Under the pieces are notes generated by a model, which had not been told where the DNA came from, ran no database searches, and saw only the letters and a program-made list of their open reading frames with translations. Made by a program: the position numbers and the translations under genes. A stretch of 6,041 bases of DNA from Bacteroidales bacterium (lineage in GTDB: Bacteria > Bacteroidota > Bacteroidia > Bacteroidales > P3), in NCBI GenBank assembly GCA_031286005.1, contig JAITVC010000206.1:1-6041 (forward strand), in the 5' to 3' direction. How positions within the stretch are numbered: the first letter of the stretch is position 1; each line of letters opens with the position of its first letter. This document shows positions 1 through 6,041 of the stretch, piece after piece.

Positions 1-36
1 GGAGATATTTGATTAACTAAATAACTAAACAATAAA

Positions 37-1134
37 ATGAAAATCATCATCAGCGGCGGCGGCACAGGAGGCCATATCTTTCCGGCAATAGCTATTGCAA
101 ATGCTATTAAAGCCAAATATCCCAATGCGGATATATTATTTGTTGGCGCAAACGGCCGTATGGAAATGGAAAAAGTTCCGGCTGCGGGGTACCGTATCGA
201 GGGCTTGGATATTGCAGGGATTCAGAGAACGTTGACACTTCGGAATATATTGAAAAACCTAATGCTTCCGTTCAAAATTCTGAAAAGTAATCGGCGTGCC
301 AAACAGATTATTCAGCAGTTCAATCCCGATGTCGTGATTGGTGTGGGTGGTTATGCGAGTTTTCCTACGCTGAATATGGCGTCGAAGTTGAAGATTCCAT
401 GCTTGATTCAAGAGCAAAATTCGTATCCGGGTGTTGTGAATAAACGTTTGAAAAATAAGGTGCAGAAAATTTGTATTGCGTATGATGATGTAAGAAAATA
501 TTTTCCGTCGGAAAAGATTGTGTTTACAGGCAATCCCATTCGTCAAGACATTTCGGATTTGAATCATAAACGTGATGAAGCAGCAATCTATTTCAATGTA
601 GATTCGACAAAGAAAACGTTATTGGTTATCGGCGGAAGTCTCGGCGCACGAACGATTAACGAAAGTTTATTGGCGATGTTGCCCGAATTAGCCCAAACCG
701 ATTTACAAGTGATTTGGCAAACCGGAAAGAACTTTGACATCTCCGCTGTGGACACCCAAAAACACCCAAACATTCACATCATGCCATTCATCACACGCAT
801 GGATTTGGCGTACAGCATTGCGGATTTCATTGTTTCTCGAGCAGGCGCATTGTCGATTTCGGAATTGTGCATGGTCGGGAAGCCGGCGATTTTAATTCCA
901 TCGCCCAACGTTTCGGAAGACCATCAAACCAAAAATGCAATGGCTTTGGTCAATCAAAATGCGGCCTTATTCGTGGCCGATAAAGATGCAAAAACGGCTC
1001 TATTCTCAACCATTTCAGATTTACTAAACAACGCAGAATTACAAGTCAATTTATCTCAAAATATTTCCAAATTAGCCAAAACCGATGCGGCCAAACAAAT
1101 TGCCGACATCGTGGATAGCATCAAAAAATCATGA
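37..1134 (+). CDS. murG: MurG, UDP-GlcNAc:lipid I N-acetylglucosaminyltransferase
   Basis: This 365-residue protein matches the usual MurG length. MurG transfers GlcNAc from UDP-GlcNAc onto lipid I to make lipid II at the cytoplasmic face of the inner membrane, the last intracellular step of peptidoglycan precursor synthesis. It is a GT-B fold enzyme, and both halves are visible. The N-terminal half has the glycine-rich GGGTGGH loop (residues 7-13), GVGGYASFP (102-110) and QEQN (125-128). The C-terminal half has GNPIR (165-169), GGSLGA (199-204), SRAGALSISE (267-276) and the nucleotide-sugar segment ending DHQTKNA (295-301); E276 and Q297 fall where E. coli MurG has substrate-contacting residues. 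The ATG at 37 places the first glycine loop at the normal distance from the N-terminus. No Shine-Dalgarno precedes it, as is usual in Bacteroidota. Its stop overlaps the murC start in an ATGA, suggesting translational coupling. Identity is secure. Confidence 0.97.
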   Translation: MKIIISGGGTGGHIFPAIAIANAIKAKYPNADILFVGANGRMEMEKVPAAGYRIEGLDIAGIQRTLTLRNILKNLMLPFKILKSNRRAKQIIQQFNPDVVIGVGGYASFPTLNMASKLKIPCLIQEQNSYPGVVNKRLKNKVQKICIAYDDVRKYFPSEKIVFTGNPIRQDISDLNHKRDEAAIYFNVDSTKKTLLVIGGSLGARTINESLLAMLPELAQTDLQVIWQTGKNFDISAVDTQKHPNIHIMPFITRMDLAYSIADFIVSRAGALSISELCMVGKPAILIPSPNVSEDHQTKNAMALVNQNAALFVADKDAKTALFSTISDLLNNAELQVNLSQNISKLAKTDAAKQIADIVDSIKKS

Positions 1135-2549
1135 ACTTCGACACTCTAAAACATATCTACTTCTTAGGCATTGGCGGCATCGGCATGAGCGCCTTAGCTC
1201 GATTTTTTGCTTCAAAAGGCATTCAAATTTCGGGTTACGATCGCACACGCACGCCCCTTTGCGAAAGTTTGGAGCGTGAAGGCATGAGGATTCACTACGT
1301 TGAGGACATTAATTTACTCCCAAAAGATATTGATTTAATCGTTTACACACCTGCAATTCCAAAAGACAATAACGAATTTGTATATCTGCAGAATACTAAT
1401 ATCCCGATCTGTAAACGCTCGGAAGTGTTAGGATTGATTACAGAAAAGATGTTGGGCGTTTGTGTCGCAGGAGCTCATGGAAAAACCACCATAACAACGT
1501 TTATCGCTCATCTGCTCACGCAATCTCAAGTCAAATGCAATGCGTTTCTGGGTGGTATCTCTAAAAACTACAATTCTAATTTAATCCTATCCGACACCTC
1601 AAATATCGCCGTGATAGAGGCCGATGAGTTCGATCGTTCATTTTTGAAATTACATCCAAAGGTAGCAGTTATTTCTTCAGTTGATGCCGACCATTTGGAT
1701 ATTTACGGCACCAAACAGGCTTTGGAACAAAGTTTTGCCGACTTTGCCAATTTAGTGCCGCAGGATGGTATTCTTTTTCAGAAATACGGTTTGCCAAATT
1801 TAGGCAGAGCGTGTAAAACCTATCACTTGAATAATCCGCAAGCCGACTACTTCACATCCAATCTGCATGTCGAAAACGGCGCCTACCATTTCGACTTCAA
1901 TACGCCAAAAGGGATATTGAACGATTGCATAATGACCTATCCAGGATTGCACAACGTGGAGAATGCCGTGGTGGCTATCGCTATTGCTCAAACATTGGGT
2001 GTTACGAAAGCTGAAATCCTACACGGATTGGAAGCTTTTCAGGGCGTGAAACGGCGCTTTGACATTCACTTCAAAACACCCTGTTTGGTCTATATTGATG
2101 ATTATGCTCATCATCCGCAAGAACTCAAAGCATGTATAGAATCAGTGAAAAATCTATACCCCAATCGGAAGGTTACAGGTATCTTTCAACCGCATCTTTA
2201 TTCGCGAACCCGTGATTTCGCTGATGAATTTGTCCAAAGCCTATCATTGCTCGACACATTGATTCTGCTTGATATTTACCCCGCAAGGGAAAAACCCATC
2301 GAAGGCATTACGTCAAAGATGTTACTCGACAAATGCACTTGCCCAAACAAAATCCTAACATCGAAAACGGATCTAATAGAAACCTTAAAAACACAATCTT
2401 TTGACGTGCTTCTCACGATGGGGGCGGGAGATATAGACCAATGCGTAACGCCGATTACGAATTATTTAAAGTCTAAACACAACTTGCAAGGGGATGTTTC
2501 GACTGCGCTACGCTACGCTCAACATGACGACACTAAAACCGTACACTAA
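1131..2549 (+). CDS. murC: MurC, UDP-N-acetylmuramate--L-alanine ligase
   Basis: This 472-residue Mur ligase uses ATP in the cytoplasm to join L-alanine to UDP-MurNAc, the first step of stem-peptide assembly. The N-terminal UDP-binding domain shows GIGGIGMS (residues 13-20). The central ATPase domain has the P-loop GAHGKTT (114-120), EADEFD (163-168), DADHLDIYG (185-193) and HNVENA (274-279). The C-terminal domain begins after GVKRRF (305-310) and carries DDYAHHP (323-329), FQPHLYSRT (352-360), DIYPAREKP (381-389) and GAGDID (431-436). DDYAHHP and the N-terminal Rossmann-type loop favour MurC over MurD, MurE or MurF; Mpl is a related alternative but is less likely in this operon position. The start lies in the ATGA overlap with murG. 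The protein seems to end naturally near residue 450. The last roughly 20 residues include a segment (454-467) encoded by a short dispersed-type repeat, so the C-terminus is probably extended. The ligase core looks intact. Confidence 0.96.
   Translation: MNFDTLKHIYFLGIGGIGMSALARFFASKGIQISGYDRTRTPLCESLEREGMRIHYVEDINLLPKDIDLIVYTPAIPKDNNEFVYLQNTNIPICKRSEVLGLITEKMLGVCVAGAHGKTTITTFIAHLLTQSQVKCNAFLGGISKNYNSNLILSDTSNIAVIEADEFDRSFLKLHPKVAVISSVDADHLDIYGTKQALEQSFADFANLVPQDGILFQKYGLPNLGRACKTYHLNNPQADYFTSNLHVENGAYHFDFNTPKGILNDCIMTYPGLHNVENAVVAIAIAQTLGVTKAEILHGLEAFQGVKRRFDIHFKTPCLVYIDDYAHHPQELKACIESVKNLYPNRKVTGIFQPHLYSRTRDFADEFVQSLSLLDTLILLDIYPAREKPIEGITSKMLLDKCTCPNKILTSKTDLIETLKTQSFDVLLTMGAGDIDQCVTPITNYLKSKHNLQGDVSTALRYAQHDDTKTVH
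2490..2530. repeat. Short dispersed-type repeat inside the 3' end of murC
   Basis: The roughly 40-bp segment is compositionally unlike its surroundings and contains three consecutive CGCTA/CGCTC units (2507-2520). It is bounded by a 5-bp inverted repeat, ATGTT (2494-2498) and AACAT (2521-2525), with a possible inner GCG/CGC pairing (2505-2507 with 2516-2518). Read on the - strand it has the form GTCATGTTGAGCG, then GTAGCG units, then GCAGTCGAAACATCCCC. From memory this resembles the short interspersed repeats (GTCATnnTGAGCG...GTCGAA type) scattered through many Bacteroidota and some other genomes. In the murC frame it is fully open and encodes G454 to D467. Only one copy is in this window, so its dispersed nature is recalled from general knowledge and is not shown here. 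Confidence 0.65.
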
Positions 2550-2552
2550 TCA

Positions 2553-3356
2553 ATGAAAAAACGCTATTTGACCATATTGTATATCTTGCTTGTTCTACTG
2601 TTTTTTGGTGGTACAATTTGGACGTTGCAATTTTCGCATCGCATACATGCACAACGGGTTTGCGAAAACGTTAGAATATCCATAGACAATTCTAACGCCG
2701 ATGTTTTTGTAACTGAAGACGAGATTGTCGAACATCTTTTGGCCTCTCAACTTCATCCCAAAGGATTGCCTATATCTCTCAATACATACGCCGTCGAATC
2801 ATTTCTGGCACAAAACAGCGCCATCCAAGACGTGGATGTGTTTGTGCAACTTTCGGGCGAGGTAGACATCGACATTGTGCAACGCCAACCGATTGTGCGC
2901 ATTGAGAACGCCCAAAGACAACAGTTTTACATAGGTTCAGACGGCTGCTTGATGGCCACGAATCCCAAGCACACGTCTCGATTGATTGTTGCCAATGGCT
3001 ATATTGCAGAGCCGTTTATCCCCAATCAAAATGTGCAAGAACCAACAGCAGACGATGTTCTTCCAGCACCTATCCTCAACAGAATCTACCAACTCGCCAC
3101 TCATATTCGCAACAGCGAATTTCTAAACACATGGATTGAGCAAATCTACATCAATGCTAAACATGAATTTGAATTGGTGCCCAAAATCGGTCGGCACATC
3201 ATCCTGATGGGCGATGCCGAAAACTACCAAGACCAATTCAAGCGCTTGGAACAATTCTATACCTACGGCATACAGAAAGCCGGTTGGGATGCCTATCGAA
3301 TAATTAATTTGAAATATAATAATCAGGTCGTTTGCACCAAAACACAATCAATATGA
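2553..3356 (+). CDS. ftsQ: FtsQ/DivIB cell-division protein
   Basis: This 267-residue bitopic membrane protein has a short basic cytoplasmic N-terminus (MKKR), one hydrophobic transmembrane segment at about residues 5-25, and a periplasmic region. FtsQ links the early divisome to the FtsL/FtsB and FtsW/FtsI septal synthesis proteins. A POTRA-like region spans about 37-110 and ends at the QRQPIVRIEN segment (110-119), followed by FYIGSDGCLM (125-134), the beta-domain entry typical of this family. The C-terminal part carries WIEQIYIN (194-201), FELVPKIG (206-213), ILMGD (217-221) and a final WDAYRIINLKY strand (245-255), which resembles Bacteroidota FtsQ closely. Family sequence conservation is low, so the call rests on architecture, these motifs and position between murC and ftsA. 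It starts 3 bp after the murC stop without a Shine-Dalgarno, and its stop overlaps the ftsA start. Confidence 0.92.
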   Translation: MKKRYLTILYILLVLLFFGGTIWTLQFSHRIHAQRVCENVRISIDNSNADVFVTEDEIVEHLLASQLHPKGLPISLNTYAVESFLAQNSAIQDVDVFVQLSGEVDIDIVQRQPIVRIENAQRQQFYIGSDGCLMATNPKHTSRLIVANGYIAEPFIPNQNVQEPTADDVLPAPILNRIYQLATHIRNSEFLNTWIEQIYINAKHEFELVPKIGRHIILMGDAENYQDQFKRLEQFYTYGIQKAGWDAYRIINLKYNNQVVCTKTQSI

Positions 3357-4747
3357 AAAACAATATCGTAGTCGGATTAGACATTGGAACCACAAAGATT
3401 GCGGCCATCGTCGCCAAGAAAAATGACTATGGAAAAGTCGAAATTTTAGGCATCGGAACTTCGCCATCGGCAGGCGTACTGCGTGGTTCGGTCATGAACA
3501 TTGATAAAACCGTGGAGTCCATCAGAGCGGCCATCGACGAAGCGCAAGTGCGATCGGGTGAGACTATCAAAGAGGTGTATGTGGGCATTGCCGGACAACA
3601 CATCAAGAGTTTTCAGCGTAGCAGCAAAATCGACCGCCTTAACAACGAAGACGAGATTACTGTTGATGAAGTAAACGATTTCATCGCACGGATGAAGAAG
3701 ATTCAAGTGGATTCTGGCGATGTGATTTTGCACGTTATTCCGCAAGAATATATTGTGGATGATATTCACGGCATCAAAGACCCTGTGGGCATGTTTGGGC
3801 ATCGCTTGGCGGCGAATTTCCATATCATTACGGGACAGGATTCTGCCATTCGGAATATTGTGCGAAGTGTAGAAAAAGCAGGATTGGTGGTAAAAGACCT
3901 CACGTTGGAGCCGTTGGCATCAGCGGCGGCCGTGCTGGACAACAACGACCTTATGGCCGGCGTTGCACTTGTGGATATTGGCGGCGGCACAACCGACATT
4001 GCCATTTATCAAGACGAAAAACTCAGACACACGGCTGTGATTGCGCTCGGCGGAAATATCATCACGGAAGACATTCAGGGAGGCTGTCAAATCCTTGAGC
4101 CGCAGGCCAAAAAACTGAAAGAGAATTTTGGATCGGCCATACAATCCGAGAATAAAGCGGATGCGATTGTGGCTATTCCCGGACTTCGTGGCCGCGAGCC
4201 GCGAGAAGTGTCCATCAAAAACCTATCCGGCATTATTCAAGCACGAATGGTTGAAATTATGGAAGCGGCGCTTTTTGAAATCGCAGCATCGGGCTTTGAG
4301 AAAAAACTCATTGCAGGGATTGTGCTTACGGGCGGCGGCGCTCTGCTCAAACACGTGCAGCAACTGACCGAATTTGTGTCGCACATGGACACACGCATTG
4401 GCTATCCGAACGAGCATTTGTCGGCATCCGAAAGCAACCAACATATCGCCAACCCGATCTATGCAACGGGCGTGGGTTTGGTTATTATGGGCTTGCTTAA
4501 AGAAGAACGTGAAATGGCCGAGAAAGAAGAGCTTATTACGCCTCCCGTAGAAGAAACACCCGTTGAGCAGGAATTGCCCGCCACAATCAACGAGAAACCT
4601 AAAAAAGAGCCCAAAACTCCTAAGGCGCCCAAAGTTCCCAAGCCGGCACGACATTCAACATCGCTCAAAGATCGCTTCAACACTATCTTTGAAAAAACCG
4701 GAAGTATTTTGGAGAACTTTTTGAATGATATGGATAATGATCGGTAG
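3353..4747 (+). CDS. ftsA: FtsA, actin-like divisome protein
   Basis: FtsA is an ATP-binding actin homologue that anchors FtsZ filaments to the inner membrane and recruits later division proteins. I use the ATG at 3353, which overlaps the ftsQ stop as ATGA and gives 464 residues; a TTG at 3332 would add seven residues without homology and lies inside ftsQ. Nucleotide-binding motifs are DIGTTK (10-15, phosphate 1), VDIGGGTTD (207-215, phosphate 2), TGGGALL (326-332, adenosine) and NPIYATGVGL (367-376). The FtsA-specific 1C/SHS2 subdomain lies at about 80-160, which separates it from MreB and DnaK. After about residue 383 comes an acidic then Lys/Pro-rich linker (PK-rich at 415-433) and a C-terminal amphipathic helix (about 437-460) expected to be the membrane-targeting sequence. 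It is the last gene of the operon here, followed at once by a terminator. ftsZ does not follow. Confidence 0.97.
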   Translation: MKNNIVVGLDIGTTKIAAIVAKKNDYGKVEILGIGTSPSAGVLRGSVMNIDKTVESIRAAIDEAQVRSGETIKEVYVGIAGQHIKSFQRSSKIDRLNNEDEITVDEVNDFIARMKKIQVDSGDVILHVIPQEYIVDDIHGIKDPVGMFGHRLAANFHIITGQDSAIRNIVRSVEKAGLVVKDLTLEPLASAAAVLDNNDLMAGVALVDIGGGTTDIAIYQDEKLRHTAVIALGGNIITEDIQGGCQILEPQAKKLKENFGSAIQSENKADAIVAIPGLRGREPREVSIKNLSGIIQARMVEIMEAALFEIAASGFEKKLIAGIVLTGGGALLKHVQQLTEFVSHMDTRIGYPNEHLSASESNQHIANPIYATGVGLVIMGLLKEEREMAEKEELITPPVEETPVEQELPATINEKPKKEPKTPKAPKVPKPARHSTSLKDRFNTIFEKTGSILENFLNDMDNDR

Positions 4748-4787
4748 AGGCAAAATACTCACTCTACTTTAATGCCTCTACTTTTTT
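4744..4787 (+). terminator. Rho-independent terminator of the murG-ftsA operon
   Basis: A perfect 9-bp stem is formed by GTAGAGGCA (4744-4752) and TGCCTCTAC (4773-4781), with a 20-nt loop, followed directly by six T residues (4782-4787). The 5' arm includes the ftsA stop codon (TAG at 4745-4747). The polarity fits only the + strand, because the - strand copy lacks a T-run. The 3' arm lies within the last codons of the opposing ATPase remnant. An alternative shorter stem, GTAGAG (4744-4749) with CTCTAC (4762-4767), uses the same 5' arm because CTCTACTTT occurs twice (4762-4770 and 4776-4784). Confidence 0.8.
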
Positions 4788-5328
4788 ATGTAGACTTTTT
4801 AGTTTTGACAAAATAATATTTGAGGACAAATTTTTTATAACTTCCGTTGAATGACTCGAAATTAAAATTTGTTTACTAAATTCTTCTAATATTTCTTGTA
4901 GTTTTTTCATGAGATCCGTTTGTAATGAACTGTGTAAGTGCGCATCAGGCTCATCAAGAAATAAAACATCAATTTTCGGATCAATAGCAAAAGTATAAAC
5001 ACTTAACCATTGTAAAAATCCACTACCTTCGACCATAATATCTCTTTTTGAATATGTGGAGAATGCGATAAAACGTTTGTTCTTAACTTCTCCTTTAACG
5101 AAATCTATTTTCAGGTTTGTATGAAAATCTGGATTGAATGGCTTTGTTGATATAATTCCTTTAAAAACGCTAAATACAACTTGATTAAGTATCTCATATG
5201 CATCATTTTCTCTAATATAGTCTAAATCTTTTGTGGTAATTTTACTTTGAGTACCTTTTCTATCTGTTCATAATTTTTGATTTTCGAGAAAAAACTCCAT
5301 TGTCAGTCTTAAAAACGTCTTTCATCAT
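4764..5328 (-). pseudogene. Remnant of an AAA/ABC-type ATP-binding protein (5' truncated, frame broken)
   Basis: Reading down from 5267 to the TAG at 4764-4766, one frame is open for 167 residues. It has the layout of the C-terminal half of an AAA_21/OLD-like ATP-binding protein: an ABC-type signature region EGSGFLQWLS, Walker B plus D-loop DVLFLDEPDAHLH, and H-loop ILISSHSTEV. The Walker A half that should lie upstream is absent. A TGA interrupts the frame at 5268-5270. Coding-like sequence continues in other frames: a stretch with KNYEQIEKVLK at about 5225-5302, and another beginning MMKDVFKTDNG at about 5328. This suggests one or two frameshifts, possibly at the A-run near 5289-5294, followed by decay. 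The first ATG in the open frame (5034-5036) would leave only 90 residues and no complete ATP site. The AT-rich composition contrasts with the dcw genes and suggests acquired DNA. The original function cannot be stated; relatives occur in defence and housekeeping contexts alike. The frame breaks could instead be sequencing errors. Confidence 0.75.
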
Positions 5329-5330
5329 GT

Positions 5331-5563
5331 GCAAAATTAAAAAAATGGAGATTAGAGGAAGATTGGAGGATCAATATAGGATCAACGAAGGATAAGCGCA
5401 GTTGAAAAATGCCGTTTTTTGTGTTTTTTAACAAAAAACAGAGAATCGAGAATGGGGCGGGACAGACATTTTATCAGGTGATGAAAATTTGAGGGTGTTG
5501 TCGAGTTAAATTAAACTTTATGCCATCTGGAACGTCTAAACAAAAATCACAGTCAAAAATTAC
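5331..5563. other. Intergenic region, no gene seen
   Basis: No frame on either strand gives a convincing product. It holds an A-rich stretch (5335-5345), a short degenerate 11-bp repeat (5368-5400) and an A/T-only-type hairpin, TGTTTTTT (5422-5429) with AAAAAACA (5433-5440), which lacks a T-run and is not a good terminator. It must contain the promoter of the gene starting at 5564. The nearest matches to the Bacteroidota -7 box (TAnnTTTG) are AAAATTTG (5484-5491) and the TAAACTTTATG segment (5512-5522), and neither is exact, so no promoter is called. Confidence 0.6.
5368..5400 (+). repeat. Degenerate 11-bp tandem repeat, about three units
   Basis: GGATCAATATA (5368-5378), GGATCAACGAA (5379-5389) and a poorer third unit beginning GGATAAG (5390) follow each other at an 11-bp step. 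The first two share GGATCAA. Further GGA triplets just upstream (5347, 5357, 5365) extend the purine-rich character without keeping the period. It is short and could be chance. Confidence 0.35.
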
Positions 5564-6041
5564 ATGAAAAGACTCATTCTTGCCGTGCTATGTCTCTGTT
5601 TAGTTAAGAGAGCCGTTTCTCAAACCCGCATAACAGGTCAAGTTGTTGATGCTAATGATAAATCTCCCGTGCCTTTTGCTCAGGTAGCTCTTTTTTCGAT
5701 TAAAGATACCGCTTTGGTAAATGGAACAACAACCGCCGACAATGGGCAGTTTTCAATTGATAAAATCCGTAAGGGCCAGTATATTTTTAGAGCTCAATTT
5801 GTGGGCTATACCACATTTGAGAATGTGATTACGATTGAAGATGAGGCGAAACCGTTTGAAATGGGTTCCATCGAAATGCAAAAAGGCGTGGTGTTGAAGG
5901 AATTTGAGATTACAGAGAATTTTATTCCGGTGCAAATCAAGGAAGACACGGTTGAATTTAATGCGGAAGCGTTTCGCCCCGTAGAAGGCTCGGCTTTGGA
6001 AGAATTGCTAAAACGTTTGCCCGGCGTGGAAGTTGATAAAG
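5564..6041 (+). CDS. Outer-membrane beta-barrel/TonB-receptor-like protein with regulatory-like N-terminal domain (3' partial)
   Basis: The first 159 residues are present and the gene runs off the window. An N-terminal signal peptide (MKRLILAVLCLCLV, then KRAVSQ) probably ends near residue 19 or 20. Residues about 22-108 form a carboxypeptidase-D-regulatory-like beta-sandwich: ITGQVVDA (23-30), PVPFAQVALF (35-44), TTTADNGQFSI (55-65), GQYIFRAQFVGY (71-82). Then come VVLKEFEIT (109-117), a linker with VQIKEDTVEFNAEAF (123-137) and ALEELLKRLPGVEVDK (144-159), the start of a plug-like segment. This order is characteristic of large Bacteroidota outer-membrane proteins in which a barrel of the OMP_b-brl_3 type follows. 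The substrate is unknown, and SusC-type glycan import is not indicated: no SusD partner is visible and the linker resembles the non-SusC group. The ATG at 5564 has no Shine-Dalgarno and is the only start giving a complete signal peptide. It is transcribed separately from the dcw operon, which terminates upstream. Confidence 0.85.
   Translation, partial: MKRLILAVLCLCLVKRAVSQTRITGQVVDANDKSPVPFAQVALFSIKDTALVNGTTTADNGQFSIDKIRKGQYIFRAQFVGYTTFENVITIEDEAKPFEMGSIEMQKGVVLKEFEITENFIPVQIKEDTVEFNAEAFRPVEGSALEELLKRLPGVEVDK

Noticed and set aside
1..36. Possible tail of an upstream gene (ftsW would be expected)
   Set aside because: All three + frames hit a stop by position 20, and the few codons available cannot identify a protein.
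3332..3352. TTG start for ftsA, seven codons upstream of the ATG
   Set aside because: It lies inside ftsQ and adds residues with no FtsA similarity. The ATG at 3353 gives the expected N-terminus just before DIGTTK and an ATGA overlap like that of murG-murC.
4223..4654. 143-residue open frame on the - strand opposite ftsA
   Set aside because: Composition is that of an antisense shadow, with no recognisable motif, and it lies wholly within well-conserved ftsA coding sequence.
4764..5036. A functional 90-residue ATPase starting at the ATG at 5036
   Set aside because: It would begin in the signature motif and lack Walker A and the whole N-terminal half. Homologous coding sequence continues upstream of that ATG, so this is only part of a broken gene.
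5422..5440. Hairpin TGTTTTTT/AAAAAACA as a terminator
   Set aside because: The stem is almost entirely A/T, the loop is 3 nt, and no T-run follows on either strand. No intact gene ends just upstream of it.
5484..5522. Bacteroidota-type promoter (TAnnTTTG) for the outer-membrane gene
   Set aside because: AAAATTTG misses the first T, TAAACTTTATG has the wrong spacing, and neither has a well-placed upstream TTG element.
5753..5935. 60-residue open frame on the - strand
   Set aside because: It is antisense to the regulatory-like domain of the outer-membrane gene and has no features of its own.

Overview
The window looks like a chromosomal segment from a Bacteroidota (Bacteroidetes) bacterium. 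Four things suggest this: the gene order murG-murC-ftsQ-ftsA, the Bacteroidota style of FtsQ and FtsA, start codons without Shine-Dalgarno sequences, and a final gene of the carboxypeptidase-regulatory-like/outer-membrane-barrel type typical of that phylum. A genus cannot be named from this sequence.

Positions 37-4747 are the distal part of a division and cell wall (dcw) cluster on the + strand, packed as an operon. murG and murC overlap by 4 bp (ATGA), murC and ftsQ are 3 bp apart, and ftsQ and ftsA overlap by 4 bp (ATGA). MurG makes lipid II at the inner face of the cytoplasmic membrane, and MurC adds L-alanine to UDP-MurNAc in the cytoplasm. FtsQ is a single-pass divisome protein, and FtsA is the actin-like tether of the FtsZ ring. 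The last codons of murC come from a short dispersed-type repeat (about 2490-2530) that seems to have extended the protein.

The run ends at a convincing intrinsic terminator (4744-4787) whose 5' arm contains the ftsA stop codon. ftsZ, which normally follows ftsA, is not here. Instead, 4764 to about 5328 on the - strand holds a visibly AT-richer remnant of an AAA/ABC-type ATP-binding protein. It keeps the signature, Walker B and H-loop motifs but has no Walker A half and a disrupted reading frame. Its 3' end overlaps the ftsA terminator.

Positions 5331-5563 have no gene. From 5564 to the window edge is the 5' part of an outer-membrane protein gene (signal peptide, regulatory-like beta-sandwich domain, start of a plug-like segment).

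No mobile element with a transposase, CRISPR array, rRNA or tRNA was found. I see no clearly new multi-gene system. The most unusual points are the repeat-derived tail on MurC and the broken ftsA-ftsZ junction occupied by a decayed ATPase gene.
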